The position numbers were made by a program, and so were the translations under genes. A stretch of DNA of 64,000 nt from Stratiolaelaps scimitus (taxonomy: Eukaryota; Arthropoda; Arachnida; Mesostigmata; Laelapidae), in the NCBI GenBank assembly GCA_019614645.1, contig JABWDB010000002.1, forward strand, positions 22,061,501-22,125,500. Reading direction: 5' to 3'. The notes under the pieces are model-generated. The model was not told the origin of the DNA and did not search any database. It saw only the letters and a list, made by a program, of their open reading frames with translations. Of this stretch, positions 14,001-25,600 are shown in pieces (the first letter of the stretch is position 1; each line of letters starts with the position of its first letter).

Positions 14001-14922
14001 ATGCAGGCGGTACCATTTGTGGGCGGATGACGCCAGCACTGATGTTGCGTCGACTGGCCTAGCTTGGTTGCCATGCCCTTGGCTTCATAGCATGCCGTAT
14101 GCATGCTCATATGTGTACCTGCACAAAGATCAAGGCCATACTTTGACTACCGCTAGGTAGCACCACCACCACCACCATATAGAGCATGTGGATGGCTTGC
14201 TGGCTGGCTTAGTTTTCCTCATTCTGTCTCGTCTGTAAAGTAAAGTACTCTGTAGTGTCCGGTAGCGATCGTCGGAGACCGCACAGCCGGCACCTTAAAC
14301 ACGAACGGCGGCTTCAGCCGGCTCCTGTTGTCCTTGCCACACCCTGGCCGGCCTTGCGTCCACCGACCCACATCTTACACCGCCCCTCCAAGCTGCCCAT
14401 CCCATCGAGCCGCTGCCAACGTTGCCAAACACAAGCCCCGCGGCGCAGAGGTTCGTCGCATACCAACCCCAGTCCGTTTCCTCGATGAGGCGTGGAACCT
14501 CACCTACATGCACATCGGGATAATAAGAAATGCAAGCGCGTTACCTGTGCTCCGCATAGGTACGGCTTACACAGGGATCTAGGGGAGTTTATTACGTGGC
14601 AGTACGGAGGGGTTCCGAACTGTTGGTCGGCCAAGCGCAAGTGAGTGAGTGGTCGAGAGGGCCGTCAGGACTCAGGATACTTTGCCCACTGCCTTGTTGG
14701 CTCGTTGTGAGAGGCCCTATGGGATGGGAGAAACTGGCTTAGGGGAATGCTGCCGGAAAACCTTGAGGACTCGGAAGGTTGGAGTCATTCAGCTGTTTCA
14801 CCTGCCTACGTTGCTTTGCTGCCCGTTGAAGCGGTGCATTCGAACGGCCTCCGATCTTTCTTTCATGCTCCCTCCTCCCTCTCGCTCTGTCGTATTCGTT
14901 GCGGTCAATTTGTCTTTTAAAG

Positions 14923-15108
14923 CCAAATTGCTCAGCAACAGAACACAATGCGACACGACGTGGTGTGCTGGCAAGTACGAGGAGTTCATTTCCGAGGAAG
15001 TCGTCAGCCATTACCAGTGTTTGCAGACGAAGTTCGAATGCGAAACGACCTCCAAACAGCTCAAGCTAGCATGTCGACGGAACTCGCTAAGCGTTCGAAA
15101 CAAGCCCG
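14923..15108 (+). CDS. Candidate upstream exon: Cys-rich segment and start of SUEL-like domain
   Basis: A pyrimidine-rich tract (14855-14895) precedes AG acceptors at 14921-14922 (and 14934-14935), and a weak donor CCCG|GTGAAC follows at 15109. The frame reads QCDTTWCAGKYEEFISEEVV and then YQC, LQTKFEC, KQLKLACRRNSLSVRNKP. The segment C-E-x5-L-x-L-x-C-x4-L-x-V-x-N resembles the first strand pair of SUEL domains (compare the ACEGKTLTIEC start in latrophilins). It lies upstream of the exon carrying the other end of such a domain, on the same strand. The middle (Y-G-R ... C ... C) is missing, and the end phase (1) does not join 22576 (needs 2), so at least one exon intervenes if this is right. 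The frame is open well beyond the exon, but a frame of that length can occur by chance. Confidence 0.5.
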
Positions 15109-15930
15109 GTGAACCCCGATAGCTCGCGATGCGTCCTCTGACTAGGTGGATAGATAGAGTAGATGGGCGCAAGTTTCGAGCGTCGCATCGATTCGAAAAG
15201 ATGGACGGGCAACTTGGAAACGCTTTGCGACATTCACGAAGGATAATTGATATGTTCGAATTGCTTTGTTGGTGACTCTCTTTCTTATTGGAAATTGTCG
15301 AGGTTTATTTTGTCCTTGGATTATACCGAAACAAATATAGTTATGAGTCACTGCATGATCCATTATTATGTGGACAATCTAAGTAGCAAAATCTAACACG
15401 TAGGTAATGAGCTAAATGCTGTCCTTTCCCCCGAAATGCTTCTACGTCGAACTCGGTGGAATCGTCGTCTCCTTCAATGATTCTCGTTGGGTATCCAGAT
15501 GAGCACAAGAACAAGTTCGTCGACTTAAAGAAATTCGAGTAACTGGCGAAAAGTCGAATGTTCAGGTTGTATTTTTATTCAAAATCAAATTCTCTCAGAT
15601 TTACTAGTTCCTTTATGCAGATGAACAGAGGTGAGCTGATTGAAACGAGCACAAGAGACAGGAATCAACGTGATGAGGATTTACGAGTGACACGTCTGTG
15701 TCTTGCCGCGGGAAGCAGAACGCCGGCGATCGGCCTTCACGAAGTCCATACTCGGCCAACGTGCATGCAGACTCGATTCGTCTACGACTCTATCTGATTA
15801 AATTCCTCTAGAAGACAGATGCATCGTTCTACCTCGACAGTTGATAAAACATCTGGTGGCACAATTAATTCAATTTGGTCTTATTTTTAAATGATCCAGC
15901 AATTGGCATTTCTTCGATCATTTATCACAT

Positions 15931-15966
15931 ATTGCAGCTCCTTTAATAAACCAGTAAACCTTTACC
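15931..15966 (+). repeat. Dispersed repeat copy A
   Basis: These 36 bases match 43877-43912 at 32 positions (ATTGCAG-y-T-y-CTTTA-r-TAAACCAGTAAA-s-CTTTACC). The two copies lie 28 kb apart on the same strand. Flanks diverge, so this is a shared core of an old interspersed element. Confidence 0.6.
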
Positions 15967-16585
15967 TTTGCATCAGGGTAGTATACTGAAGTTCATTTAA
16001 CAGTACGATGACAGTATATTAGACGATTTTCTCTGAGACCGTATGCTTGATCGCTTTGTAATGCTAACAAAAGCATTGGTTGGAGCTAGTTGTAAAGCCA
16101 GTTTCGTCTCAAGTTCCCATGCCCGCCCCCGCCGTTTCGAACCTCATATTAAACTCAAGCTCGGACCCATTCATCGTCGTAGCAATGGTTTGCTTGTAAT
16201 CGCATTGGAGGTTATTACTTCTAAGATTCGCGGACTTTTGTATATACCGCCTGCAAATCAGCCCGTTAACTTGGTGCATATATTCTTCTTCTATGGAGGG
16301 GAACTTAAACTCGCCGGTTCCCGCCGGGATGAAATACTTTATTTCGTTTATTTCCGAAATCCGCGTACCCCAGTCTTTTACTGTTACCGCCCGCTCTCGT
16401 GTAGATGAATACAGATATGATACAAACAGTATATTTAGGTGGCGTATATTTAGTACGCGCGCAACATGTAACAACGCATCGACGGACGGATGAGCGTTGA
16501 TCTGAATTATTACTGTACAAGAGTGCTATCAATTATATGAAATGTCAAACGCTAGGGACATGTGTCGCCGAACGATTTTGCTTCG

Positions 16586-16616
<31 letters not shown>

Positions 16617-19027
16617 CTATGTGAATACGGCGAATTGCTCCGGCGGGGATGATCGACAAATATCTCTGGTGATCCGATGCTAGAGCTGCGGCGTCGGACA
16701 AGAAAGGCAGAAAGAATCAGCTGCCAGGGCAGAATGCTATTCTTATGCAAATTATGCTTTCTGACGACACCATCATCTCGGCTCTATATATGAAACGACA
16801 CGGGGCTGCGGGGATGGGTCGGTTCTCCAAACTCGCTTCCCTCTGATACAGAGCGAAGCAGGCAGTGAAAAAAAGAGAGAGAGAGAGAGAGACAGGGACA
16901 GCATCGGAGAAGCCATATTACATTAATGAAACCTCTTTTACACATTTGTGGTATAATGGATGATAGCGTATTTAGCCGGACGACCAGTGGGTACGGCTTT
17001 CAACTTTATCGTTGACATTTGAAATTTACATAATCTATATACTTTCGAACTCTATCCGATGGCGGCTCTGGTGTATTCGGCTCGAAATATTGCCAATGGC
17101 GATGCAGTGGCGGGTCGACACGGCGGAGGTACCCTTTCCAAAATGTTTGGATCGGTCAGGTTTTAGCATAGATGATTGTTTGGCTTTACGGGCAGTTGCC
17201 TTTCGTTTAGCTGTTTATTGTCTGTTGGGTTTGTAGTGGTCTATTCACGACGTTCAAACATAACAAGATAAACGAGATTAACTAGTTCGCTTGTTATAAC
17301 CAAAGATGGGGTGACAAGGCCAGTAGTGTGCTTAATAACTCCGCAATTGGTAGGCTCCAGGGAGGCTTATTCGAAACGCACGATACTTAGAAGGCACAGA
17401 ACTTAAATTTCTGCGTGCTCAATAGACAGCGAACTAAATACAACTCCCCGCTGCAGATCCCCGTACTAAACGGGATGGCACAAATCCCTTCATTTCCGCG
17501 GCCGCTGCCATCCGAGGGCGACATAATCCCGTGGCGTGGTGGGCCCTCGATTTCGAGAACGTCCAACTGTATAGGTCTATGATATGCGAAACGAACTGTG
17601 GATGATATGGCAGGTCTGATTATCCAGGTACCTCCCTTACTTCACCGGGATTTCAAGTCAATCCTCGACCGGGGAGCACTGCCGTGATGACTCAATGAAT
17701 GATACTGCGGATTTGCGACCGACAAGTCGTGGTCAGATTAAATCTGAGACATTCCCATTTGTTTATATCCCCCTAAACTCTTATTCCGATTAAGGGCCAC
17801 TGCACATCGCTAACAGAGGTGACAGGGCAGTTTCTGAGGGGCACCCGTTCAACATGACCCCTTCCATGACATCCATGAATGATGTCTATGGGATCTGTTT
17901 TCACTCTCGGCAAGATACTCGTTCGCTACATAGAGTTCGTGGCACCTCACACATCGGTCAAGTGGTTGTTTAGGCGGGGATTTCTCACTTCTAAGAATGA
18001 GAGGAATAAGAGGAATGACAACAAATCCTCCTCCTGAGACTGATCGGTTAATATTGTATCATCATCATTAGACGTCTATAACAATCCTACCCGATAACGA
18101 AGCATATCATGGCCTCGTGCATCGTGGTTATCGTTACCCCGACCGCTAATGCGAGTAACCTATTCAAGGGCTTCTAGCCGGTCGGCAAATTGATGCTGCC
18201 TTTCTCAATCGTCATCGGCAACTTGAAGAAACACTTATGTGCTGATATGCAATGTATTGCATACGGACAACGATATGCACTATGCATAGGGGGGAACCTG
18301 AGACAAGCAACGTTGTTCGATGTCATGTCCAACCTCCTACGTGAGAGGCCTGAACATTTTTAGCCCTGACAAATAGCTGCGACCATATGCAGAGAAAATG
18401 ATCCCCGCTGGCGACCAAAAATTGACCGCGATTCAATTTATCGTCGGCGGTGCTGTGCACTAAAATTGGAAATTAGTTTTCGGCCGCCGAACCTCATGTG
18501 CTTTCGCAGCGTACAGCTATCTGTGGAAGACATTAGATATGCTCTGCAATCAACTACTAGTAATTATTGACTCATTCGTATGAATGAATTTTGGTTACTT
18601 ATGGGAGCCTGACAAAATCGTAATGATCCAACGTACAAAGTTATGCCGATGGGTCCTAGCAATATTGCATGCATATTAGCCGAATGGCCTAGTTGTATAA
18701 CACGCAGCTGAAATCTGTGGAAAATGTTTATGTGAACCAGCATGGGAGCATTTCATTCTATATTGTATAGTACAAGAGTTCTTTGTACCTGTGTCGTCAA
18801 TTTTTTTCTGGCAGTCGTTATCTGTTACACTCTGCACTCGATTGTATAAACGATGACTCGATTGTATGTTCATATTATATGACTGAGCTCACCATTTGTC
18901 CTTGGCACACATTCACCTCGTGAAAAGCTTACAATACAAATAGCCGACGTAATCGAAAATGTGAAAATTGACGAATGATTCAAATTCGCTCATCATTTAA
19001 CAAAGTCATTCTGTTGCAATTGCTCAG

Positions 19028-19095
19028 AAGCATAATAACGAATGCTCCACTCTGAGCTTCCCTACTGCTCCGACCCCAAAGCCTATTCGTGTTCT
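19028..19095 (+). CDS. Speculative small exon between the lectin halves
   Basis: A plausible acceptor (ctgttgcaattgctcag) and a consensus donor (TTCT|GTGAGT) bracket 22 codons plus two bases. The translation is KHNNECSTLSFPTAPTPKPI followed by RV. It ends in phase 2, exactly what the exon at 22576 needs, and would read ...IRV-L-CSGQHAC. It supplies one cysteine before the C-x-G-x3-C motif, as SUEL domains have. It starts in phase 0, so it does not join 15108 directly. Donor and acceptor quality are fair, but an exon this short can arise by chance. Confidence 0.2.
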
Positions 19096-20381
19096 GTGAG
19101 TTACCGCTTTCACGAAACAGCTTATGCAGCACCCCCCATCCGACAGATACCTTAGCCTAGATGAGGTTCATCGTCGCTCCTACGATCCCAATTCTAGCTC
19201 TATACATCGACAATAGGAACACACAGAAGCTTTACATCTATACAACAACCCCAGCATCATTTTGGGCTTCCCCATATGTATTCAACACCCATCTATCTGC
19301 TACTCTCCTTGTCGTCCCTAGCTGCGGCTGTCGAAGTTGGCCATAATAGTGACCATTGCAATGACCGCCGGTACAGATACAACGAGAGGGTGGTTATACA
19401 CTAACTAGCGCGACCACCCCTGTGTCCACTCCTTGTTCGACCAGCAAATGTCCAAACCTTATGGGTATGTAGCTTCTATGTCTTCTAATCAATATATTAT
19501 TGCATTCCCCTCTAGTCTATCTGTGCCGTGTTCAATGTGTTCGTTTACCGGTGGTGGTCGCCTAAGACGTTGATGGAAGACCGTCAAGGGGCTGAGGGGA
19601 GGGATCGAGGTTGCAGGGTTCCCCTATATGAAAGGCCAAGCAACGCCTGCCAGATTATATAGTACGGAATGACCATGACGATCCACTGGGCTAGGGTAAC
19701 GCTCCTAAGTTCGAGAACCGAGCTGGGAGTTGGTGCAGTTTGGTATTGGAAGGAGGCAGCGATCTGTGGTCGTCCAAAATGTCCTCTGATCTCCTCGGCA
19801 GTTGATAGTTAGTTAGCTATGTGTGGGTCTGCGGACAACGGCAAACTTTGATAATGTCTGATTAACCCTCGTTTGCTTCTCATGCTGATGGTGGTCGAAG
19901 TGAGATTCGTCTCTCAGAGGCGTATACCAGTTGGATTTCTTGCATTACGGAGCACTGCTACTGAACGACCTGATGAACACATGTGCGCGAAACATTGCAT
20001 CATCGTTGATAAACGAGACACTCGACGATTGAATTAGTCGTATCGGATGAGTAGAGATGAGAAAGAACATCTTGAGCTATATGAATGCAATGAGCATGAT
20101 GATAAAAAAGCAAAGATAGTTAATGAGGTATTGTATACCTGACTCCCAACAGTACGCCGTGGTGATTTTCCCATTGAAGGTGAATTTGAGTGCATATACA
20201 TGCGTGTTGGTATACTTATAAGCGTGACAAACTAAAAACGAGAAATCGGCTATTTGTACATGTATCTCTCTCATATGATTGCACTACAATGTTCAGCTAG
20301 TCTTGAGGAGACAGCAGGTGATGTTTTATCTTTTTTTTTTGTTATTATTGCTGATGGCTTGATTCATCATTCATTGTCGTT

Positions 20382-20419
20382 TTCTAAGCTAGGTACACGA
20401 GGTTCTAAGCTAGGTACAC
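20382..20419 (+). repeat. 17-bp tandem direct repeat
   Basis: TTCTAAGCTAGGTACAC occurs at 20382-20398 and 20403-20419 (period 21), with AGGTACAC again at 20441. Confidence 0.9.
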
Positions 20420-20611
20420 AGGTGTCGTTTTCAATTTGATAGGTACACTAAATATGCATGAATTGAAAACCATTTGGTATATAATGGCAGTTCGAACATG
20501 TTTAGACTACCATGTGAACAATGCCTTTCGAAGCACTGCCGAAAGCAGTACCGTGGATGTTAAATGTTGGCTGTTTCTAGCCTTGCATGCGCTGCTTAAC
20601 GTGACAAGAAA

Positions 20612-20614
<3 letters not shown>

Positions 20615-20654
<40 letters not shown>
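20615..20654. repeat. (AT)20 microsatellite
   Basis: Forty consecutive bases of alternating A and T. It is one of the longest of about a dozen such tracts in the window. Confidence 0.97.
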
Positions 20655-20657
<3 letters not shown>

Positions 20658-22575
20658 TAGTCATTTAGCTACAGTGATTCCCAGCGGGGGCTCTGAAATG
20701 AAGGCAACTGCCCAAAACTGTGTGCGACTGCGGCTGATAACGTAGGCGGTTAAATTAGCCTACAGGTCAATTTTGGATCTCTGTCTAGAGGGCGTTCCCT
20801 GGCGATCAATTAATCCTCGTTTGCAACGCTGCGATACAATAAACCCTTTGGCCACAAACACCAGACAACAAGCCCTCCGTATGCAGCAAGTTGTGTGCTC
20901 CATAAATAACACATGATCCGTTTCCCCCTGCGCCGATTTCCCAGGCGAACTTGTTACTGAAGCTTCGGAATGCTGCGTATCTAGAAAGAAGGTGGCACAG
21001 TCTTCGACTTAATGAGATTAGGCGCTGAGTAACAGCTAGTTGAGATATCATCTTATTGCTGGCCGGAGAACAGCGGCGAACAGATGTGTAATTATATAGA
21101 TTTGGAGTTCCACGTATACATCGTCTCTGCATCGGCTCTTCGTGGCCACATCAACCATGACACCAGCTCATGTGAAGGTTTCACAGCGAGAGTTCAGCCA
21201 ATCATATAACAATGCTAGCCTTAGCAAGGCAAAGCAATCGAGAAATGCTGACATACGTCAGTAGCGAACAATCGCCATATGCAACACACTAATTGTCGAA
21301 AGGCAGGTTCTAAATAGACTGTAATGCCCGTAATCTATAGATAAATTCAAGGACAATTTCGTGAGGTCATCACGAACGACAAACGCACGACGGTCACAGC
21401 TCTGCATAAATGGTTCGCATTACGTAGTTGTGCTTTACGCTATGTGATGGATATTACTGTGGATATTCACTAGTAATATATAATTTATACCATAGTTCTC
21501 GTTGTCGTCGTACTCAATAGACACATGTGTTGGCCACTCGTTAAAGCCTGCACATGTGATGTAGGCTAATATTGAGCGGCAGTCTTCACTGGTCTTCATC
21601 AGTCACTCCGTCCGTTCCTCGCCCCATCTCTCCATCCGTACTTCAAATTCTCTTCTTGTGCCCTCTAGCTTTCTGTCGTTGGCGGCGCCACCTACCCACG
21701 TTGAACATACATCGATATATACATAAATCTATTCCGCACCACTGCACTCGCACTCAAGTTAAGCTAACCGAAGCCAGCGGCGAAGGCTCGCTCACACACA
21801 GACGCACACGAATAGTATAGCTCTGCGGCGTGGGGGGTGGGGTGTCGGTGCTGGTGGAGGTCTGACATCGCGACGAGTTGTACCTACTGTTCTTCCCTAC
21901 AACGCCCGGACATTGCCTGACAAACGAGTTCCCCCAGCGACGGCATTCGAACTCGAGACGAGTGGTGGAGTATGAAATAATGTCTGCACCGTCATGTGGT
22001 CTCTGTGCAGAAGCATACGGGAAGTGACCATGATCGGTCAGTTTACCGATTTCCTGTACATTAGGCCTGTAGATATATAAATGTGTGTGTGTGTGTTTGC
22101 ACTTTGACAGTTTGAATTTCATTCGCGTTTCATCTCGTGGCGCCTGTGAACCCAGTAGGGTCGAAGGATGAGAGGTAGATGCAGTCTAGAACGAGATCGT
22201 GAGTCGTTCACCCCAACATATAGCACAACCGAGCACTCGTGGGATGGGAACATACTCGTGAGGGAACCTTGAGGGTTCGAGGCGCTTGAGCCTTGACTTC
22301 CCTTGCAACAGACACGGTTAACAGCTGTAATGCTATACTTCATCGACCCAACATTTGAGGCACATTCGTTCATACATGGATCACATCATGGATGGAGAAT
22401 GAACAAACACGCTAACTCAATTAAATCACTAGACTTAGTTCGTGTGACAGCCCAGTTCCGTTTGTTGGCAATTTTTGTTCATCTTCATGTGGACGCCTCG
22501 GGGCGCTCCGTCTAACTTATCGAACCTCAAGAAATCATTAACTCGTCGCCATCGTCATCTTCTTTCTTGTCTCAG

Positions 22576-22697
22576 GTGTTCCGGTCAGCACGCCTGCCTA
22601 TTCAGCTGGACACGGGACCACGTCAAAGACCCCGAGGCCCGAGCTCGTTGTAAGGGTGAGGGCATCATCCATGTGGCGTACCGATGCGTCGATTTTG
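22576..22697 (+). CDS. Exon: C-terminal half of SUEL/Gal-lectin-like domain
   Basis: The exon follows the acceptor ttcttgtctcag and ends at a GTAAGA donor; it starts in phase 2 and ends in phase 1. It encodes 40 whole codons. The residues begin CSGQHACLF and continue through ARCKGEGIIHVAYRCVDF. The spacing C-x-G-x3-C ... C-x-G-x5-V-x-Y-x-C matches the C-terminal half of SUEL domains. In Cirl/latrophilin and EVA-1 proteins this region has an (R)C-x5-C motif and ends in C-x-G-x3-Y/L-x-V-x-Y-x-C. The phase-1 end joins the 50603 exon exactly, giving ...CVDF-A-SNPLQ. The assignment rests on motif spacing, not on a search. Confidence 0.75.
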
Positions 22698-25600
22698 GTA
22701 AGAACCTCAATTGATTGTGGTTGATATCGTTGATCAAATTTCGACAAAAACACAATTTATTCAACCAGAAACTTAATAGCGTAGATGGATATGGTTAAAA
22801 CAGGTCATTCGTTTGGTCGAACAAGTGGACTTTGAAAATGAGAAGACTTCTTCAAAATAGACCCGAGCATATAATCGGCATTTTTCAGACGGATATAGTA
22901 TATGAATACGTAAACAGTGAAGTTCATTTTAAAACAAAAATAAAGAGAAAAATGTCTTCTCTGTTTTTGATAAATTGACTTTTCTCAGGAAAATCACTGG
23001 TTGTTCTAAAATTTAGGGGAATCGTCGCAATCAACGAAAGTCCTTAACGATCGAGTTGTCCTTCTATTTTTGTCCTGTATAAACTCCTCATTCTCTCTAC
23101 TAGCTGCACTTTGAAACATGTGCTATAATATATTCCTTCACATTAAGAAGATATTGATGCACGACAGTACACTTACTAAATAAGCAACCGACTCGAGGGA
23201 ATTCAACGAAGCAGTGCTTGAATTTCTTTCCTACCTGTCAAGGGTTTTCAAAATGAAAAAAAATTGATGACAAAGCTGTGTGTGGTTGCATCTGACACCG
23301 TCGAACATGAGCAAGCCTCAGAATAGTGCATTAGCCACGATTGTCAGACGATCCAAATCAGGATCATTCGTACAGGCAGGACAAATAGCGGACATAAACC
23401 TATGGACACTATCGTTCTTGTTTGTACGACCTGCTTCTCACTGTTGAAATTAGTTAATTGCGGCCACATTGCTATGATCCACTACCTTTGTGGTTAATAA
23501 GTAACACAATCGTTCTACACGATAACCTACTACCTTCCGTAACACCACTCGCATCTTCTTCTCCTTGAAGATATATAATGTGTAGGATTGATTGTACAGT
23601 AATGTGCTGTGTGTAATGTGCTGTTTGTTGCTCAGCCCCGCATGCGTCACCAGGACGCTTGATGAGATGCTGGCGACGGTGGCATTCTGTCACTGACACT
23701 AAAGTATTATATATTGATAGCTGCTATTTCTGCGTACGCTTCCTCCCGATTGTGACCGATTTGGCCGAATGGCCCTTGAGGTCACTTGAACCGGCTAGCA
23801 TAAGGAGATAGAGATATAGAGGGAGAGAGAGAGATGTCTGCCCTTGTCGAACAGTCTAGTCGCCGGCCGCATCGCTGGAGTTTGGCCTTTGTCCTACCTA
23901 CATGAGTGTGGGTTTCCTCATCACTTGCCTTATTCACCGGTCCACTGGTCCGTTGGCAGCTCGTGAGTGCATTGAAGCGCATGGCCAGCTTCAAACTTGA
24001 TTCCGCCTCTGTTTTTATTCTCAGATTCACTGACTCGCTGGTTCCCGTCCACAGGATTCGACGTTTGTGCCGCCGAGGCCGCTCACCCAGCCGACCCTGT
24101 GTTTAATATGCACCCAGTCCAGAGCGGCGAAGCAGCGTCCAAGCGACCTAGCGGCCTAGACTAGAAGCTCGTTCGGTTGGGTGTTCGTTCGCTGATGTGA
24201 TGTTGTAACTTTGGAGAGGATTTATGCTTGCGACAGACAGCTTGACAGTTCGAAGTAAGCGTACCTCAGTTATGCAAGAATGTACATCATGATGGTTGTA
24301 CTTGTCAAATGGATCGCTGTCGAACTCTTCGTTGCGCCTCTCGTTTCCTATACACAGGCCTCTCAGGTGGCGAGATTAGCTATAAGGATGAAGCTCAATC
24401 ACTTCCGGCGCACAGCATTTGTGAGGGAGATCTGCTTTCGTACCATCCGTGAGATCACGTCACGGATCGGGGTATTGCAAACACTTGACTAGAAATTAGC
24501 ATGGCTGAAGCTAGTCTATAACGTTGAACACCTGATCGCAAAGATCGCCAAAGCGAACGTTGCATACAACGATATGCGTTAGTATACATTGTCTCCTTAA
24601 GGGGCGTGAATGCTACCGCTGTAAGTGGCCGCTGCCAGGTGACATGGTAAGGAGAATAACACGGTTTTGGGGTATGTGGCCGCGTATTCAGGTGGACTTA
24701 ATATGTGGCTAAATTTCGATGTGTTTTCATTATGGATCGTAATTATAATTTCTCAATTATAATGATAACTCCAAGCAATCCAGAATAGGCAATTGACATT
24801 TTGAGAAGACTTCTCTCCGAATATGTGATTCCGCCGTATCTGTCGTGTCCCCGTTTTCTGAGTGCCTCTACTGAATTCTACAGGTTACAGTTTTAGCATT
24901 TTGACGGTTATAGCTCTAGCAGCGTTGCGACTCTTCCTACCTAATATCTATGCATTTAGGTATACGTGCGGTAAATCCTATGACGAGCATGCGATGTAGT
25001 AGAAAGAAGAGACCGCCCCGCCTTCATCAACGACAACAAAACACAAACCACAATACGACGACAACGATGGCGGTGAATGTCCGCGACCTGCGCAGTCGAC
25101 GATCGCGGCCAAGCATCAGCTTATCTATCGTGTGCTATCAGAGTTACTAAGCAGCGGTTACCATAGCGTTGAGTCGGGTCGCGGGCTGTTCTTAGCCACA
25201 GCTGTCAATCAGCGATAATATTCTACTCCGCTGTCCGTCGTATTTGCTGGCTGCCTATCCTAAATTAAGACCACTCATCACCCGGTGGTTCTCCCTCTCT
25301 CTCTCTCGCTCTCTCTATTTCTCGCAAAAGACGAATTCTCTCAGAGAGACGACAGAGGAGCTAGCCACCTCCACATATTATAGAGACATCAGCTCCGGCG
25401 GGATGCGGCGAGCCATTGCTGGCGGGATCTGCTCACTGACAATGCACATGCTGTCGGTACTGGACTGTGGAAGCTCGCGTAGCAGAGGACGATTCCGCAG
25501 AGTAGCGGTCGTGACGCTTGCACCGCCGTTGTCAACCTCATTCATCCATTCATTCGTACACGCACACAGACACATAGACTCCCCCTCCCTCGTACGCGAA

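Larger units (their letters stand above)
6154..14922. other. Gene-poor span upstream of the candidate lectin exon
   Basis: Holds CAG (7671-7686), CT (9217-9262), a G-run near 9567, GA (10412-10429) and GTT (10823-10842) repeats, a 17-bp direct repeat with 27-bp period (11042-11085) and a CAC repeat near 14162. The only exon-like piece is 7214-7357. Open frames such as 11521-11976 are chance-length and featureless. Confidence 0.45.
15109..22575. other. Presumed intron(s) of the lectin/CUB/sushi gene
   Basis: If 14923-15108 is an exon, the middle of the SUEL domain must be encoded here, but I could not identify it with confidence. Visible items: a possible 10-nt microexon at 15621-15630, a dispersed-repeat copy (15931-15966), CTG repeats near 16590-16612, a TA repeat of 20 units (20615-20654), a direct repeat (20382-20419) and a TG run near 22083. 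Confidence 0.45.

Noticed and set aside
17700..18700. Suspected reverse-transcriptase remnant
   Set aside because: A few tripeptides resembled retroelement motifs (e.g. PMG), but no frame continues and no motif order could be established.
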